Shown here in pieces: positions 24,067-32,448 of a DNA stretch of 64,000 bases (position 1 is the first letter of the stretch; every line of letters starts with the position of its first letter). The stretch comes from JAKIYB01 sp964590255 (GTDB taxonomy: Bacteria; Armatimonadota; Hebobacteria; CAIYQO01), in the NCBI GenBank assembly GCA_964590255.1, contig CAZPYA010000009.1, positions 17,249 to 81,248 on the forward strand, written 5' to 3'. Under the pieces are notes generated by a model, which was given only the letters and a program-made list of their open reading frames with translations, was not told the origin of the DNA and did not search any database. The position numbers and the translations under genes are program-made.

Positions 24067-24806
24067 GATGGCCCCCTTGTGGGTGGTGTGTCGCTCAAGC
24101 CGGCGGCGGCTTTCCAGCGTTCCAGCAGCTTCGCGCCGACCAGGCCGATGCCCGCGCCGATAAGACCGGCGAGCAGTATCCAAAGCAGTATTCGCCAGAT
24201 GGGGTGCTGCACCTTCTCGTTCGCGTAACGCGGCATGGCCACCGCGTGCAGATTCGGGTCAGAAATCAACACGTTGACGGCATAAATGGCCATGGGGGTG
24301 CCCACGCCGGGCGGGCTGACGTCCGGCGGGTCTACCGAGACGCGCACGCCGTCCGCCGCGAACTGCTGCACTCCGCGGTAGGTGAACGCTCCCTGGACCA
24401 TATAGCCGATCTGCACTTCCGCGGCGTGCGGCGCCAGCGCTTCGACAAACGGGGCGATGGGCAGGAAGCCGTCGTTGCGCGGCACCACCGGCATGGTGAA
24501 GGTGAGGGCGATGCCTTTGTCGCTGATGTAATCGGCATGGCCGGTCGTGTATTCGAGGTGGTCGGGCGAGGTGTTCAGCTTCGTGCCGAGCGCCAGCGCG
24601 ATATCGAGCAGCTTCGCCTTGTCGGTGTTATCGACGATGCGGATGGTAACGGAATCCGCGGCGCCGGCGGCGGTCATGTCCGCCATCACGCCGACGATGG
24701 CCTTGCCGCGGGCAGCCTGCGCCGCCGCCGGCGGCGCGGCGACCCCCAGCGCGAGCAGGGCGATGAGCAGGGGCCATACACAGGTGATGCGGCGCAGATT
24801 GTTCAC
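24063..24806 (-). CDS. Exported membrane-anchored protein coupled to pilT
   Basis: A 247-residue protein of no recognised family. The start is a GTG at 24806, giving a clear signal peptide (MNNLRRITCVWPLLIALLAL, with AAAQA near the cleavage site); the longer open frame runs through the tRNA gene and cannot be right. The periplasmic part (about 35-205) looks beta-rich (DSVTIRIVDNTDKAKLLD, GIALTFTMPVVPR). A single C-terminal helix (WRILLWILLAGLIGAGIGLV) leaves a short basic cytoplasmic tail. Its stop overlaps the pilT ATG by four bases, so it probably acts with the retraction ATPase, for instance as a membrane adaptor; this is inference. No Shine-Dalgarno site is visible. Confidence 0.68.
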   Translation of the reverse strand: MNNLRRITCVWPLLIALLALGVAAPPAAAQAARGKAIVGVMADMTAAGAADSVTIRIVDNTDKAKLLDIALALGTKLNTSPDHLEYTTGHADYISDKGIALTFTMPVVPRNDGFLPIAPFVEALAPHAAEVQIGYMVQGAFTYRGVQQFAADGVRVSVDPPDVSPPGVGTPMAIYAVNVLISDPNLHAVAMPRYANEKVQHPIWRILLWILLAGLIGAGIGLVGAKLLERWKAAAGLSDTPPTRGPS

Positions 24807-24907
24807 GGAGGTGTGATACCCATCCCGGCGAGCCGGCAACCGGATGGCCAGTGACGCGGCAAGAAAAAACCGCCCGGCATCAGTGCGCGAGCGGTGTGCA
24901 AACTGGG

Positions 24908-24983
24908 TGGTGGAGCCAGACGGACTCGAACCGACGACCCCTTGCATGCCATGCAAGTGCTCTCCCAACTGAGCTATGGCCCC
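24908..24983 (-). tRNA. tRNA-Ala (GGC)
   Basis: The 76 bases read from 24983 give a full cloverleaf: acceptor GGGGCCA pairs with TGGCTCC, the D arm is AGCTCAGTTGGGAGAGC, the anticodon stem CTTGC/GCAAG encloses the loop ATGGCAT with anticodon GGC, and the T arm is GTCGGTTCGAGTCCG with only weak outer pairing. A discriminator A and genomically encoded CCA follow. GGC decodes GCC/GCU alanine codons. It is the only tRNA seen in the window. Confidence 0.95.
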
Positions 24984-25106
24984 ACGTGAACGACGAGATG
25001 ATACCGAATTTTTTTCTCCCTGTCAAGGTGCCGGCCACAGCAAATCTATGCGAGCCGCATTGCCGTGCCGGAAGACGCGGAGTACAATGCCAGCGGGGTG
25101 CCTGAC

Positions 25107-26138
25107 ATGCCGGAACCGATGACAATTGACGGCCATCACCTGCTGTGCGCGGTCTGCGCGCGGGGCGGGTGCCCGACGATGCCGGACGAGGCGGTACTGT
25201 CGCCGCTGCTGATGGCGATGTGGGAAGACCCGTACCTGCCGCTGCGCCTCACCGCGGACGTGGACGCCACCTGCGCGCATTTCGCGGCCATTGCCGCCGG
25301 CGAGACCACGGCGCCGGACGACCACGTGCTGCGCCGGAAGGATCTGGCGGTGCTGCGCATACTCGGCCTGGCGCCGGGCGGGGTGCTGCCGGCCTTCTGG
25401 GCGTACCGCATCCTCTTCAGCCGCCAGCCGACGCTGGCGGGCTTGTGCCGCACCGAATCCGCGCCCTCTGCCGCCTGGCCGGAGTGCCCGCACGCACGCG
25501 GCGGCTATTACGAGCGCATCGCCGGCGATGGCGAGGTGGGCAACCTGAGCGTGCAGCGCGAGCTGGGCGAGGAGCTGGCCGGGCGCGGCTTGTGGGCGAT
25601 GGTGAAGCCGCGCACCCGCGGCGAGATGGCGGCGGCGAAGGCGGCCTCCGCGGCGCGCATCATGGCCGCGGAGCGGCTCTTCATCCGCCCCAACCACCTG
25701 CTGTGCATCCTCTGCACCGCCGTCCAGGACGCGCCGCTGGCGGAAGACAACCTGATCGAGCTGCGCCGGCGCATGGAGGCAGACCCGTCCATCCCGGTGA
25801 CGCTCACCGAGGGATGCTGCATGGTGTGCGACCCGTGCAATGTCTACGATCCCCGGCGGCACCTGTGCTACCACGCGCACATCAAAAATAGCCTGCGCGA
25901 CCTGATGATTCTCGAACGGCTGGGCCTGCCGCCCGGCGCCACGCTGCCCGCGGGCGATTTATACGCGCTGATTTACGCGAAGATCGAGGCACAGAAAACG
26001 ATCTGCGGCTGGGGTGATGGCGCTAACACCGCGCCGTGCTGGGCGCCATGCGGGTATGACACCCCCGCTTACGCCGAGGCGCGCGCGGGGGGCTTGCTGG
26101 CCGGCGCCATTGAGCACACGCCGACGCCCGGTCGATAA
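25107..26138 (+). CDS. Cys-rich protein with two DUF1284-like halves
   Basis: A 343-residue cytoplasmic protein with an internal duplication. Each half opens with an H-LLC-x2-C motif (GHHLLCAVCARGG near residue 9; NHLLCILCTA near 205). After about 30-40 residues each has a second Cys-containing block (LTADVDATCAHF; LTEGCCMVCDPCNVYDPRRH) and then LGLxPGxxLPA. The H/C pattern resembles DUF1284, a small family with conserved His and Cys residues suspected of metal or iron-sulfur binding. The C-terminus adds Cys residues (KTICGWGDG, PCWAPCG). The ATG at 25107 has a GGGG stretch upstream; ATGs at 25065 and 25119 are alternatives. It lies 30 bp before rtcA. Function unknown. Confidence 0.65.
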   Translation: MPEPMTIDGHHLLCAVCARGGCPTMPDEAVLSPLLMAMWEDPYLPLRLTADVDATCAHFAAIAAGETTAPDDHVLRRKDLAVLRILGLAPGGVLPAFWAYRILFSRQPTLAGLCRTESAPSAAWPECPHARGGYYERIAGDGEVGNLSVQRELGEELAGRGLWAMVKPRTRGEMAAAKAASAARIMAAERLFIRPNHLLCILCTAVQDAPLAEDNLIELRRRMEADPSIPVTLTEGCCMVCDPCNVYDPRRHLCYHAHIKNSLRDLMILERLGLPPGATLPAGDLYALIYAKIEAQKTICGWGDGANTAPCWAPCGYDTPAYAEARAGGLLAGAIEHTPTPGR

Positions 26139-26168
26139 AGCCGTATGCACGCGATGAAGGACACCCCG

Positions 26169-27248
26169 ATGGATACGGTATATCTGGACGGTTCGCACGG
26201 CGAAGGCGGCGGGCAGATTCTGCGCACCGCGGCGTCGCTGGCGGCGATGACCGGCACGCCGGTGGAAATCAGCCACATCCGCGCCGGCCGGTCGAAACCC
26301 GGGCTGCAGCCGCAGCACCTGGCGGCGGTGACGGCCGCGGCGCGCCTGTGCAACGCCGAGTTGCACGGCGCCACGGTCGGCTCCAGCTTCCTGCGCTTCA
26401 CCCCGCGGGCGGCGGTGGCGCCGGGCGCGCATGACATCGACATCGGCACCGCCGGCGCTGCGCCGCTGGTGCTTCAGACGCTGCTGCTGCCGCTGGCCGT
26501 GGCCAATGCGGAGTGCAACTCCGCGCTCACAGCGTCCCGCGTCACCATTACCGGCGGCACCCATGTGCCGCACGCGCCGACGGGCGAATACCTGCTCGGC
26601 GTCTACCTGCCGGCGCTGACACGCATGGGCATCACGGCGACGGCGGCGATGCCGCGGGCGGGCTTTTACCCGCGTGGCGGCGGCGCGTTGCGAGCGGAGA
26701 TCGCCCCGGCGGGCCGGCTGTTGCCCCTCACGCTGTGCGAGCGCGGGAAAATACTGGAGTTGACCGCGCACGTCCTCACCGCGCTGCTGCCCGACCACGT
26801 GGGCGAGCGCGGCCGCGAGGCGGCCGAACGCGCGCTGGGCAAGCTGGGCTTTTCCGGCCAGGTAATCCAGACGGCGCTGCCGTCCAATGGCCCGGGGGCA
26901 GCGGCGGTGCTCACCGTGCGCTGCGAGGGCGGGCACGCCGGCTTTTCCGCGCTGGGCGTCCGCGGCAAGCCGATGGAGCGCGTGGTCGAGGAAGCGTTCG
27001 CCGATTTCTTGCGCTGGTGGAAGACCGGCGCCGCCTGCGACGAGCACCTGGCCGACCAACTCGTCCTCCCCGCGGCCCTCGCCCCCGGCGAGAGCCGCTG
27101 GTCCGCCCCCGCCGCCAGCCCGCACCTGCGCACCGTGCTGTGGGTGGCGGCGCAGTTTGTGCCCATCCGCTACGCCATCGACGCGCGGGCAGATGGATTC
27201 ATCGAGGTGCGACTCACGCACGACATTTCAGGCGATGCCGGGGATTGA
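26169..27248 (+). CDS. rtcA: RNA 3'-terminal phosphate cyclase
   Basis: A 359-residue enzyme that converts RNA 3'-phosphate ends to 2',3'-cyclic phosphate using ATP through a covalent His-AMP. The signature LDGSHGEGGGQILRTAAS is at the N-terminus, RAGRSKPGLQPQH follows, and the adenylylated histidine is H293 in EHLADQL. FYPRGGG and LTPxxx-type elements of the insert domain are present. The ATG at 26169 was chosen because AAGGA is seven bases upstream and the N-terminus then matches known RtcA proteins; ATGs at 26145 and 26154 are alternatives. No rtcB ligase or rtcR regulator is seen. The DUF1284-like gene just upstream may be co-transcribed. Confidence 0.92.
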   Translation: MDTVYLDGSHGEGGGQILRTAASLAAMTGTPVEISHIRAGRSKPGLQPQHLAAVTAAARLCNAELHGATVGSSFLRFTPRAAVAPGAHDIDIGTAGAAPLVLQTLLLPLAVANAECNSALTASRVTITGGTHVPHAPTGEYLLGVYLPALTRMGITATAAMPRAGFYPRGGGALRAEIAPAGRLLPLTLCERGKILELTAHVLTALLPDHVGERGREAAERALGKLGFSGQVIQTALPSNGPGAAAVLTVRCEGGHAGFSALGVRGKPMERVVEEAFADFLRWWKTGAACDEHLADQLVLPAALAPGESRWSAPAASPHLRTVLWVAAQFVPIRYAIDARADGFIEVRLTHDISGDAGD

Positions 27249-27278
27249 CAACCCGCCGTACCGGGGATAAGATAGCAG

Positions 27279-27307
27279 ATATAGTTGTACAACATGTACA
27301 ACTATAT
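27279..27307. promoter_or_regulatory. Perfect palindromic operator upstream of the antitoxin gene
   Basis: ATATAGTTGTACA (27279-27291) and TGTACAACTATAT (27295-27307) are exact 13-bp inverted repeats around a 3-base spacer, 20 bp before the antitoxin ATG. Such sites are typically bound by the antitoxin or toxin-antitoxin complex for autorepression. Confidence 0.7.
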
Positions 27308-27327
27308 CCACCGGAAGAGGGGATATT

Positions 27328-27576
27328 ATGGCAGCACTGGCTGACATCACCACCAGCGGCATCGCCTGGTTCCGCGCGCACCTGTCGGAAATTCTCGACC
27401 GGGTGACGTTTCAGAATACCTGCGTATTGCTGAAGCGGAATAAGCGCGTGCGGGCGATCATTCTGCCGCTATACAGCACGCAGCATCTGGAAGAGCGGTT
27501 GATGCGTTTCCTCGCGGAAGACAAGGCACTTGCGGCAATGGAAGAGGAACGTCCGACGCGTGAAGGAAAGCCATAA
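27328..27576 (+). CDS. Phd/YefM-type antitoxin
   Basis: An 82-residue protein with GAGGGG upstream of the ATG. The N-terminal pattern (ADITTSGIAWFRAHLSEILDRV) corresponds to the Phd/YefM DNA-binding fold, usually ITATEARANLSELLxRV, and is followed by a strand-rich segment (CVLLKRNKRVRAIILPL). The acidic C-terminal helix (LAEDKALAAMEEERPT) would wrap the toxin. It overlaps no other gene, lies 38 bp before a broken RelE/ParE-like toxin frame, and has a perfect palindrome in its promoter. Autoregulation by binding that site is expected from the family. Confidence 0.75.
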   Translation: MAALADITTSGIAWFRAHLSEILDRVTFQNTCVLLKRNKRVRAIILPLYSTQHLEERLMRFLAEDKALAAMEEERPTREGKP

Positions 27577-27614
27577 CGCTGTCGCGAACAATGCAGGGAG
27601 GAGTGAATGGCTCT

Positions 27615-27937
27615 ATGCTGGTCGTTACATATGCACCCATGGCCGAAAATGATCTGGACCACATTCGCGCACACCATCCGGGTCATGCGAGCCGGATACT
27701 GCATCTGATCGCACGCTGGTCACAGACACCCCCTCGGATTGCGAGCCGCTCACGTATCCGAAAAATGCACGGATGATCACCGTTGAGCTGGGAAAGTCCC
27801 GTTATGCGATTGTCTTTTTGCATCGCGACGCACCGCAAAACGAGTTGCGTGTCGTGGCCGTATGCTCATCGTATCAATGCGAAACCGCTGATATTGCAGA
27901 AGACGATCGCGACTATTTCGACATCAGTCTGACATGA
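27615..27937 (+). pseudogene. RelE/ParE-like toxin, frameshifted
   Basis: The first frame runs from the ATG at 27615 (MLVVTYAPMAENDLDHIRAH) and ends early at 27776. The -1 frame picks up directly at a run of five Cs near 27726-27730 and continues to the TGA at 27937 with typical RelE-fold strands (ARMITVELGKSRYAIVFLHR; ELRVVAVCSSYQ). Adding one C to the run restores a single frame of about 107 codons. The toxin is therefore inactivated by a one-base deletion, phase-variable at the homopolymer, or the base is a sequencing or assembly error. The antitoxin gene upstream is intact. Convergent with the 27939 gene, one base apart. Confidence 0.65.
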
Positions 27938-27938
27938 C

Positions 27939-28496
27939 TCACTTCGCGCCACCCCCAATATACCGCACATCGTGCCCCGCCGCATGCGCCTGCTCGATGT
28001 GCCGGTAGATGACGCGGATATCCGGGGGCATTTCGTCCAGCGCCCAGCGGCGTTCTTCGGGGAGGAGTCGCATCCAGACGCGCTGGCGCTGCTCGGCGTC
28101 CTGAATGCTCCACCAGTGCAGAAAATCGCGCCGGCGGTCCGCGTCGCTCGCGAAGAGCGGTGTCGCCGCGCCGTCCAGCAGGCGGTCGTGAGGCCAGCGG
28201 AGCGGCGGGTCCAACAGCATGAGGAACGGCGTGATGCCGAAGAGGATGGCGAATGGCAGCAGATCGAGATCGCGCAGCACCATGAAAATGTCGATATAGT
28301 AGATGGCGGCGTAGGTGGAGATGACCAGCAACAGACCCCAGACCGCGCCGTGCCGCAGGCGCAGCAGCAACAGCCACAGGACGAACGGCACCACCAGCAG
28401 CGGCGCCGTCTCGATCCGCGTGAGCATGCCCCATCCCATCAGTAGTAACAATCCCACCACCGCGCCCCAGGCGATCATGTAGGATAGCGGTCGCAT
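27939..28496 (-). CDS. Hypothetical multi-pass membrane protein
   Basis: A 185-residue protein. The ATG at 28496 has GGGAGGTG upstream; the open frame continues to 28658 without one. Three or four membrane helices occupy residues 5-105 (AWGAVVGLLLLMGWGML, LLVVPFVLWLLLLRL, VWGLLLVISTYAAIYYIDIF, LLPFAILFGITPFLMLL). A cytoplasmic helical domain follows (RRRDFLHWWSIQDAEQRQRVW to the end). No family is recognised. It is convergent with the toxin pseudogene and stands alone. Confidence 0.65.
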   Translation of the reverse strand: MRPLSYMIAWGAVVGLLLLMGWGMLTRIETAPLLVVPFVLWLLLLRLRHGAVWGLLLVISTYAAIYYIDIFMVLRDLDLLPFAILFGITPFLMLLDPPLRWPHDRLLDGAATPLFASDADRRRDFLHWWSIQDAEQRQRVWMRLLPEERRWALDEMPPDIRVIYRHIEQAHAAGHDVRYIGGGAK

Positions 28497-28857
28497 CGCA
28501 CACCTCCCTGCATGAGCGGAGACCGGGTTGCACGGCGATGGCATCTCGGGGGCATGAGACTGCAGCGCTCTAACGAATCCCGTCTTCTCTTCTCCCGTAT
28601 CTATTCCATACTCGCCGGTTATTTTTACAGCGCGCCGGTGAAAACGTGCCTGGCACAAGGGACCCCACCATTCATCGAAAACACGAGGGGCTGACTCTTC
28701 ATCGGAAAATGGATCGGTTCCGATGCCCGCGCCGCCGCCAGCCGCGAAAAGAATGAAAGCGCTGCTGTCGTCGGCGCCTCGGCGTCAATGGTATTGCCTA
28801 TCGCCAGGTAGGCGCCCTCTTTTTGTCTATTTCAAGTCTTTCGCATCCTCGTTCGGC

Positions 28858-28905
28858 CCTCACCCCCCTGCCCCCCTCTCCCAATCCTGGGAGAGGGGGG
28901 TGAAG
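28858..28905. repeat. GC-rich hairpin in the gap before the secreted cluster
   Basis: CCCCCCTCTCCCA (28871-28883) and TGGGAGAGGGGGG (28888-28900) form a perfect 13-bp stem with a four-base loop. It is the best-formed member of the CCCTCTCCC repeats in the window. The rest of 28497-29019 holds no gene that I can support. Confidence 0.5.
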
Positions 28906-29019
28906 CGAAAATCCTGTATTTATACGATTGCCCGGTAGAATACCGGCACGGAATGCAGGGATTTGCCGCCGCATGGCGGATATATAACATCTGTCACTTT
29001 TCGGTGAATGGAGACCACA

Positions 29020-32000
29020 ATGAACGGTACCCTGCGACGATCCTTGCCCGCGCTGTTGCTGCTGTGCGCGCTGGCGCTGTGCGCCGCGGCCGGCCGATGC
29101 GCCGAGCTGCCCGCCTTGAAGACCGGCGGCAAGGCCGGCGGGCCGATTGCGATTCTATTCGTCGGCCCTTATGCCGGCATGGACGGCGCCTACGCGGCCG
29201 AATTGACGCGGCAAGGCGCGGTGTTTGCCAACGCTTCGTTTTTTACGCCGTTGTCCGACGCGTTCTTCCAGCGCTTCAACGTCATCGTCATCGACAAGCT
29301 GCCGTTTATCGGCGAAGAATTCGATACGTTCGGCCAGCGCATGATGACGTATTGGGCGAACATGCGAAAAATCCGGCAGCGCGCCGCGGAAGGCGCCGGG
29401 GTGCTGGTCTACGTGAATGTCACCGACGGCGGCGGGGCGAACGCCGGGGGATGGAACCAGGAGATGCAGCCCTGGGGCATCCAGATTCAGCAGGCCTGCA
29501 TCCGCGACGCGGCCCGGCGCATCGAACCATGGAACGTCTACGGCGGCGAGTGCTACTACTCCTGGACGGAAAACCTGGCGAAGCATCCGGTGACCGACGG
29601 CCTGAAACGCATCTACTGGCCATCGGTGAATATGCGTTGGGACGATTGTTATGCCGCGCCGCCGCTGCTTGCTGATAAGAACTGGACGCCGCTGGTGATG
29701 GCGATGCCCGGCGCCACCGCCGCGCGCCAGGTCGATGACAAATGGGTCGATGATCCCCAGTCGAAAGACGGGCTGGTGCTGTGCGCGGTGCGCCCGGTGG
29801 GCAAAGGCCGCGTGGCGGCCCTCGCCATCCATCCCTGGTACACCCACGGGATGGGCTACACGAAAGTCGCGAGCAAGTCGGTGGGCGAGATGAGCCCGGG
29901 CATCATCGACGGCATCATCCTGAAAAAGGGCGACGGCACGGTGCCCAGCGACACCGGCGCGCTGGTGTCGCGCCTGTATGCCTGGCTGGCGGGCGACTCC
30001 GCGGCCGCCGGTTTCGGCGGCTACCAAACCGGCGATCCGATCCAAACTGACCCGCCGCTGCTCACCGAGGAAGAGAAGCAGTTCAAGCCGGTGCTGGATT
30101 TTGACGGCAATGTCTTTCCCCCATCCTGGCGCCACCGCGGCGCGCTGGTGCGCACGGCCGACAACCAGTATTACCCGGAGGTGAGCGATCCGCTGCTGAC
30201 CGGTCCGCTGCACTTCTACAAGGCGCTCATCGGCGCGCGGACGAAGCTGAGCGATGGCAAAGGGACGGTAGCCGACTACGCGAAACAGGCGAAGAAGGCC
30301 GGCTATGCGCTCATCGTCTTCACCGAGACCTTCGAGAAGCTCACATTTGCGGAGTGGCGCGAACTAGTCGCCCAGTGCGCGAAATACAGCTCCGATACCT
30401 TTGTCTGCCTGCCCGGCTACGACATTCAGGACCCGGATGGCAACCATTTCGTGCTCATCGGCCCGCCGGAGCTGCCCCGCGCCTCGTGGCTGACGGCGGA
30501 CGGCACGCGGTTGGCGAAGACACAGATGGTCAACTTCCTCTTCTATAATCACATGGTCGTCTGCCATCGTCCCGCCGCCGGCCCGCTGCCCTACGAGCGG
30601 CTGAAGCACTTCCAGGGGATATCCGTCTACACCTATCGCGGGGGGAAGGTCGTCGACGACGGCCTGAAGGCCTACCAGTGGAAGGTGGAAAGCGCTTCGA
30701 ACCCGCACCCCATCGTCGTGCATGAGCTATTCAGCCCTTCCGAGGTGGCACAAGCGGCGAAGACGGGCTTCCAGCAGTTGATGCCATCGGATACCGTGCG
30801 CAACGCGGTGGCCTACTTCCGCATCGGCTCGCCGCACTTCTTCGAGGCGCCGGCGCGCTACCTGATCAGCGAAGGGCCGCAGGTACACACCTGGGTCAGC
30901 AGCCCGAAGGACATCGGCCCGGCGTCGGAAAATCGCACGCACTTTCGGGTGGCCGTTGGCGTGCGCAGCGACGTGCCGCTCAAATCGGTGCTGCTCTATG
31001 ACGGCACACATCTGCTGCGGCGCTGGCTGCCCGGCACGACGGAGTTCCAGGCGATGGCCGATTTCGAGCACTGTCGCCAATACGATCTCTTCATCATCGC
31101 CGAGGACGCGAACGGCCGCCGTGCCATCACCAATTCCATCCGCACCGTCGCCGAGCGTTATCACTACCGCTGCGGTGACCGGCAGAACTGGCTCTCCGAT
31201 GTCGGCTTCCACAACTGCTATACCGGCTCGCGCCTGCCCGACGGCCTGGACTTCATCATGCCGGTGAAGGGCACCGCGGAAGCGAGCAGCCTCTTCCCGA
31301 ACGTGCGCGGCGCGATGATGGCGCCGAAGATCACCTTCCCCTTTACCTGCAACGACGTAGTGGTGCAAGACGTGCTGCTGGACGAAAAATATACCCGGGC
31401 GCTCATCGATGAGGTGGGGCTGGACGCCATGCCCAGCCTTCTCAGCCAGCCAAGCGACGTCTACACCGCGCGCCGGCGTAATTACAGCTTCACGCCCGGA
31501 CGGACCGGCAAGCACTGGATCGTGCTGACGGAGTATGAGATCACGCTGAAGCGCGACGTCGAGCCGGTCAATCCCGCCGGGCTGTTCCCCGCCTTCAGCC
31601 GGCTGCGCACCAGCAAATATTATCGCTGGGAGAATGGAAAGCTGGCCACCAGCGAGATAACCGGCACCACCGTGCAGGATGTCCCGGCCGGCACGCTGGC
31701 GGGTGGGTATATCGCCATGGGCCCGGGCCTGCAGGTGCGCGACGGTCAGTTCGGCCTGGCGCCACACGCGGGCAACCCGGCCAAACTCCCCGCCGGCACG
31801 AAGCGCACCGCGCGCTTCCTGTACGCCTACAACGGTTTTTCGCCCTACGCGTGGAACTGGAAGGGCGGTTACGGCTTTGACGACGAACCGGAGGGGCTGC
31901 TGCGCGCCATGGGCTTCGCCGGTCCCACGCCGTATCAATTGACCATGACCCGCGGCACACTGGACCGTATCGCCTACCTCGCCGAGATGACCCCCGACCG

Positions 32001-32394
32001 CGGCGGCGTCGCCGGCACGGTAGCCAACACCGCCGAGGTGCTCTTCGACATCCCGCTGCAGCTTCGCGGGGTGAACGCCAACTGGCCGGCCGGCCTCTGG
32101 CGCGCGGGACAGCCCATCGCCTACACCGGCGTCTTCGAGGGCACTGCCTGGCCGCGCCTCGACGTCTCGAAAGCCGGCGCCTTCTATGCCGGCAACCTGC
32201 TGACGGCAACGCACCCCAACCTGGTTATCGCCGTGGTGCGCTGGACGAAGGACGGCATCAAGCTGGAACTGCACAACCCCACCGAGACCGCCATCGAGGC
32301 GACGGTGTCGACGGCGGCGGAACTCACGGGTTACAAAGCGTTCACGCGCAAGGTGGCGGTGCCGGCAGGCACGACGGTTTACGTGAGCGAATAA
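29020..32394 (+). CDS. Large secreted protein with amidotransferase-like and PHP-like domains
   Basis: A 1124-residue exported protein. The second ATG (29020) was chosen because GGAG lies seven bases upstream; 29008 is the alternative. After the signal peptide (RSLPALLLLCALALCAAAGR), residues about 35-310 look like a class I glutamine-amidotransferase/ThuA-type fold (IAILFVGPYAGMDGAYAAEL; GAGVLVYVNV; GRVAALAIHPW). Residues about 375-560 resemble a PHP-type domain as in metal-dependent phosphoesterases (AKQAKKAGYALIVFTETFEK; FVCLPGYDIQDPDGNHFVLI). The remaining 550 residues are beta-rich. The catalytic His cluster of PHP enzymes is not clearly complete. It is first in a run of large plus-strand genes to 43.2 kb; substrate unknown. 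Confidence 0.68.
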   Translation: MNGTLRRSLPALLLLCALALCAAAGRCAELPALKTGGKAGGPIAILFVGPYAGMDGAYAAELTRQGAVFANASFFTPLSDAFFQRFNVIVIDKLPFIGEEFDTFGQRMMTYWANMRKIRQRAAEGAGVLVYVNVTDGGGANAGGWNQEMQPWGIQIQQACIRDAARRIEPWNVYGGECYYSWTENLAKHPVTDGLKRIYWPSVNMRWDDCYAAPPLLADKNWTPLVMAMPGATAARQVDDKWVDDPQSKDGLVLCAVRPVGKGRVAALAIHPWYTHGMGYTKVASKSVGEMSPGIIDGIILKKGDGTVPSDTGALVSRLYAWLAGDSAAAGFGGYQTGDPIQTDPPLLTEEEKQFKPVLDFDGNVFPPSWRHRGALVRTADNQYYPEVSDPLLTGPLHFYKALIGARTKLSDGKGTVADYAKQAKKAGYALIVFTETFEKLTFAEWRELVAQCAKYSSDTFVCLPGYDIQDPDGNHFVLIGPPELPRASWLTADGTRLAKTQMVNFLFYNHMVVCHRPAAGPLPYERLKHFQGISVYTYRGGKVVDDGLKAYQWKVESASNPHPIVVHELFSPSEVAQAAKTGFQQLMPSDTVRNAVAYFRIGSPHFFEAPARYLISEGPQVHTWVSSPKDIGPASENRTHFRVAVGVRSDVPLKSVLLYDGTHLLRRWLPGTTEFQAMADFEHCRQYDLFIIAEDANGRRAITNSIRTVAERYHYRCGDRQNWLSDVGFHNCYTGSRLPDGLDFIMPVKGTAEASSLFPNVRGAMMAPKITFPFTCNDVVVQDVLLDEKYTRALIDEVGLDAMPSLLSQPSDVYTARRRNYSFTPGRTGKHWIVLTEYEITLKRDVEPVNPAGLFPAFSRLRTSKYYRWENGKLATSEITGTTVQDVPAGTLAGGYIAMGPGLQVRDGQFGLAPHAGNPAKLPAGTKRTARFLYAYNGFSPYAWNWKGGYGFDDEPEGLLRAMGFAGPTPYQLTMTRGTLDRIAYLAEMTPDRGGVAGTVANTAEVLFDIPLQLRGVNANWPAGLWRAGQPIAYTGVFEGTAWPRLDVSKAGAFYAGNLLTATHPNLVIAVVRWTKDGIKLELHNPTETAIEATVSTAAELTGYKAFTRKVAVPAGTTVYVSE

Positions 32395-32448
32395 GCCATC
32401 CCGCGCATGAATGACTGCATGATGACAGGATTGTGAAAGGGGTTTCCG

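Noticed and set aside
24807..24968. Upstream extension (ATG at 24968) of the pilT partner gene
   Set aside because: It would read through the tRNA-Ala gene; the GTG at 24806 gives a proper signal peptide instead.
30727..32274. 515-codon minus-strand frame opposite the PHP-like secreted protein
   Set aside because: Same reasoning: a GC-driven antisense open frame without start signals or a fold pattern.
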